Below are positions 62,822-64,000 of a stretch of DNA of 64,000 bases, in pieces. The DNA is from Actinoplanes sp. TFC3 (lineage in GTDB: Bacteria; Actinomycetota; Actinomycetes; Mycobacteriales; Micromonosporaceae), in the NCBI RefSeq assembly GCF_001553785.1, contig NZ_LOJP01000001.1, positions 571,367 to 635,366 of the forward strand. Direction: 5' to 3'. Under the pieces are notes generated by a model. It was not told where the DNA came from, made no database searches, and saw only the letters and a program-made list of their open reading frames with translations. How positions within the stretch are numbered: position 1 is the first letter of the stretch; each line of letters starts with the position of its first letter. A program made the translations under genes and the position numbers.

Positions 62822-64000
62822 GTGTGGCTGAAAGCTAACAGCAAAGAACTCCAGTGGTTCCTGGAGTCGGCAACCGTCTACTGGGAGAAAAACCTCCCGA
62901 AGCCGGCCGACGACGCGGTGATCGTGGTGGAGATGTTCCACCAGGACATCCGGGTGAATCTGCGCAACCTGGTGTTCGCGAACGCCTTGCGGCGGATGCA
63001 CCCGGCCCGCATGGTGGTGCTCACCGGCGTCGAGGACGCCTGGATGAAGACTCTGTGGAGCGGCTTCGACCTTGAGGTCGTACGCAAGGTCAGCGACGCG
63101 TTTGCCGGCTCCGAGGTGATCGACGTCTGGGAGAAGGTGCGCACCTCGGCCACCCCGGCCCGGCACGACGACACGATCGTGGAGTACACCGACGCGACGT
63201 TCTGCCGCCTCGCGAAGCTGCCGCGGCTGCCGGAGGGGTACAAGTCCCGGCCCGACTACCAACTGCGGCACGCGTACGCCACCCGGCTGCACGACATCTA
63301 CCAGGAGCTGTTCCAGCGCAACGTGGTGGCCCTGGTCACCAGCCACGTCGACTACGACCAGTGGGGGCTCGCCGCCGAGGCCGCCCGTCAGGCACAGGTG
63401 CCGATCATCCACACCCAGCAGACCGGGTGCATGAAGGCGTACGGGCTGTTCCCGGAGAACGACACCCGCACCGGTACGTTCCGGGCTGAGCTGACCCGTC
63501 AGATCGGCGACGTGTTCGAGAGCAAGGTCTGGACCCGGCGCGAGGAGCTGCGCCCGACCGCCGAGTTGGTGGCGTGGCGGGCCAAGGTCAACCTGGGCCG
63601 GCCCAGTTGGTGGCGGGGTGGGGTGACCGCGTCGGTGGACCTCAACAATCCGGCCGAGCGGGCCCGGCTTCGTACCCATGTGGTCGATCGTCTGGGGTTT
63701 GATCCGAACCGCCCGATCGTCACGGTCTACAACCACGCCGTCTCGGACGCGCTCGGCACCAACAAGGAACTCTTCCCGAGCCTGGCCGACTGGTTCGCCG
63801 GCACCGCAGCGTGGGCCGCCGAGCACCCCGAGGCGCAGTGGCTGTTCCTCGACCACCCCAGCCAGGCACTGTATGACTCCACCGGCTTCTTCGACTCCGT
63901 GGCCGCGCAGTACAAGCGCGTCAAGCACATGGCGTTCCGGCCCAGCGCCACGCTCAGCAAGAACGCGCTGTGGAGCCTGACCGACCTCGGCGTCACCGTG
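62822..64000 (+). CDS. Large GT-B-like glycan protein, 3'-truncated by window edge
   Basis: The frame opens with GTG 62822 and is uninterrupted for 393 codons to the window end. Recognisable stretches: 'MWLKANSKELQWFLESATVY', 'VALVTSHVDYDQWGLAAEAA', 'QAQVPIIHTQQTGCMKAYGL', 'PIVTVYNHAVSD', 'QWLFLDHPSQALYDSTGFFD'. The 'VTSHVDYDQWG' and 'HTQQTGC' pieces resemble the donor-side loops of capsule-type GT-B transferases. Being directly after pseI, it may transfer pseudaminic acid or extend the glycan. Function is inferred from context; the true end is outside the window. Confidence 0.7.
   Translation, partial: MWLKANSKELQWFLESATVYWEKNLPKPADDAVIVVEMFHQDIRVNLRNLVFANALRRMHPARMVVLTGVEDAWMKTLWSGFDLEVVRKVSDAFAGSEVIDVWEKVRTSATPARHDDTIVEYTDATFCRLAKLPRLPEGYKSRPDYQLRHAYATRLHDIYQELFQRNVVALVTSHVDYDQWGLAAEAARQAQVPIIHTQQTGCMKAYGLFPENDTRTGTFRAELTRQIGDVFESKVWTRREELRPTAELVAWRAKVNLGRPSWWRGGVTASVDLNNPAERARLRTHVVDRLGFDPNRPIVTVYNHAVSDALGTNKELFPSLADWFAGTAAWAAEHPEAQWLFLDHPSQALYDSTGFFDSVAAQYKRVKHMAFRPSATLSKNALWSLTDLGVTV

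Noticed and set aside
61982..63928. 648-codon minus-strand frame opposite pseI and the last gene
   Set aside because: No motifs and biased composition; both plus-strand genes are well supported.
1..64000. tRNA, rRNA or riboswitch genes
   Set aside because: No cloverleaf with TTCGA-type arms, rRNA stretch or known riboswitch core was recognised by eye; a covariance-model scan would settle it.

Overview
The window is high-GC DNA with dense gene packing, many GTG starts and many 4-8 bp start/stop overlaps. It carries a type VII (ESX) secretion core, AfsR/SARP-type giant regulators, LuxR-type two-component systems and a full pseudaminic-acid pathway. This gene content points to a mycelial actinobacterium. 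Flagellin-type sugar synthesis plus several c-di-GMP proteins would fit a zoospore-forming member of the Micromonosporaceae (Actinoplanes-like). That placement is an inference from gene content, not from a marker gene.

Region 1 (1-24.1 kb) is a type VII secretion locus. It opens with the tail of a gene that begins outside the window and a small charged ORF. These are followed by eccC, eccD and eccB, a large protein with an ADP-ribosyltransferase-like C-terminus, a beta-helix/AAA+ fusion that replaces a classical EccA, and a YbaB-like protein. Two head-to-tail SARP/ATPase regulators lie on the opposite strand. A small helical protein, an atypical LuxR regulator and a shorter paralogue of the ART-like protein follow. 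EccE, a mycosin protease and WXG100 substrates are not in the window.

Region 2 (24.1-36.6 kb) is mixed accessory DNA: a secreted M1 peptidase, a TetR regulator, a broken ricin-B-like lectin, a divergent MarR/FAD-monooxygenase pair with a clear operator, an internally deleted IS21-family element, an S66 LD-carboxypeptidase, a DHA2-type MFS exporter, a stand-alone receiver and a membrane GGDEF-EAL protein.

Region 3 (36.6-50.6 kb) is a surface-glycan locus. On the minus strand pseB-pseC-putative transferase-methyltransferase-pseF-pseG run as one tightly coupled operon. Divergently, on the plus strand, come an acyl carrier protein, a FabG-like reductase, an acyl-activating enzyme, LuxE-like and LuxC-like proteins, a polyprenyl-phosphate glycosyltransferase and a large GT-C-like membrane protein. 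The missing steps pseH and pseI appear about 19 kb away (61.3-62.8 kb), between a family 2 glycosyltransferase and a large GT-B-like protein cut by the window end. Together the window encodes all six enzymes from UDP-GlcNAc to CMP-pseudaminic acid, plus an ACP/Lux-like module that could make an unusual acyl or aldehyde group for the sugar.

Region 4 (50.7-60.1 kb) separates the two pse halves. It holds CopC, a MarR regulator, a serine beta-lactamase-like esterase, a histidine kinase/response-regulator pair, an MMPL transporter, a CsbD stress protein and a second membrane GGDEF-EAL protein. A near-identical palindrome lies in front of both the kinase operon and the MMPL gene and is a good candidate for the regulator's binding site.
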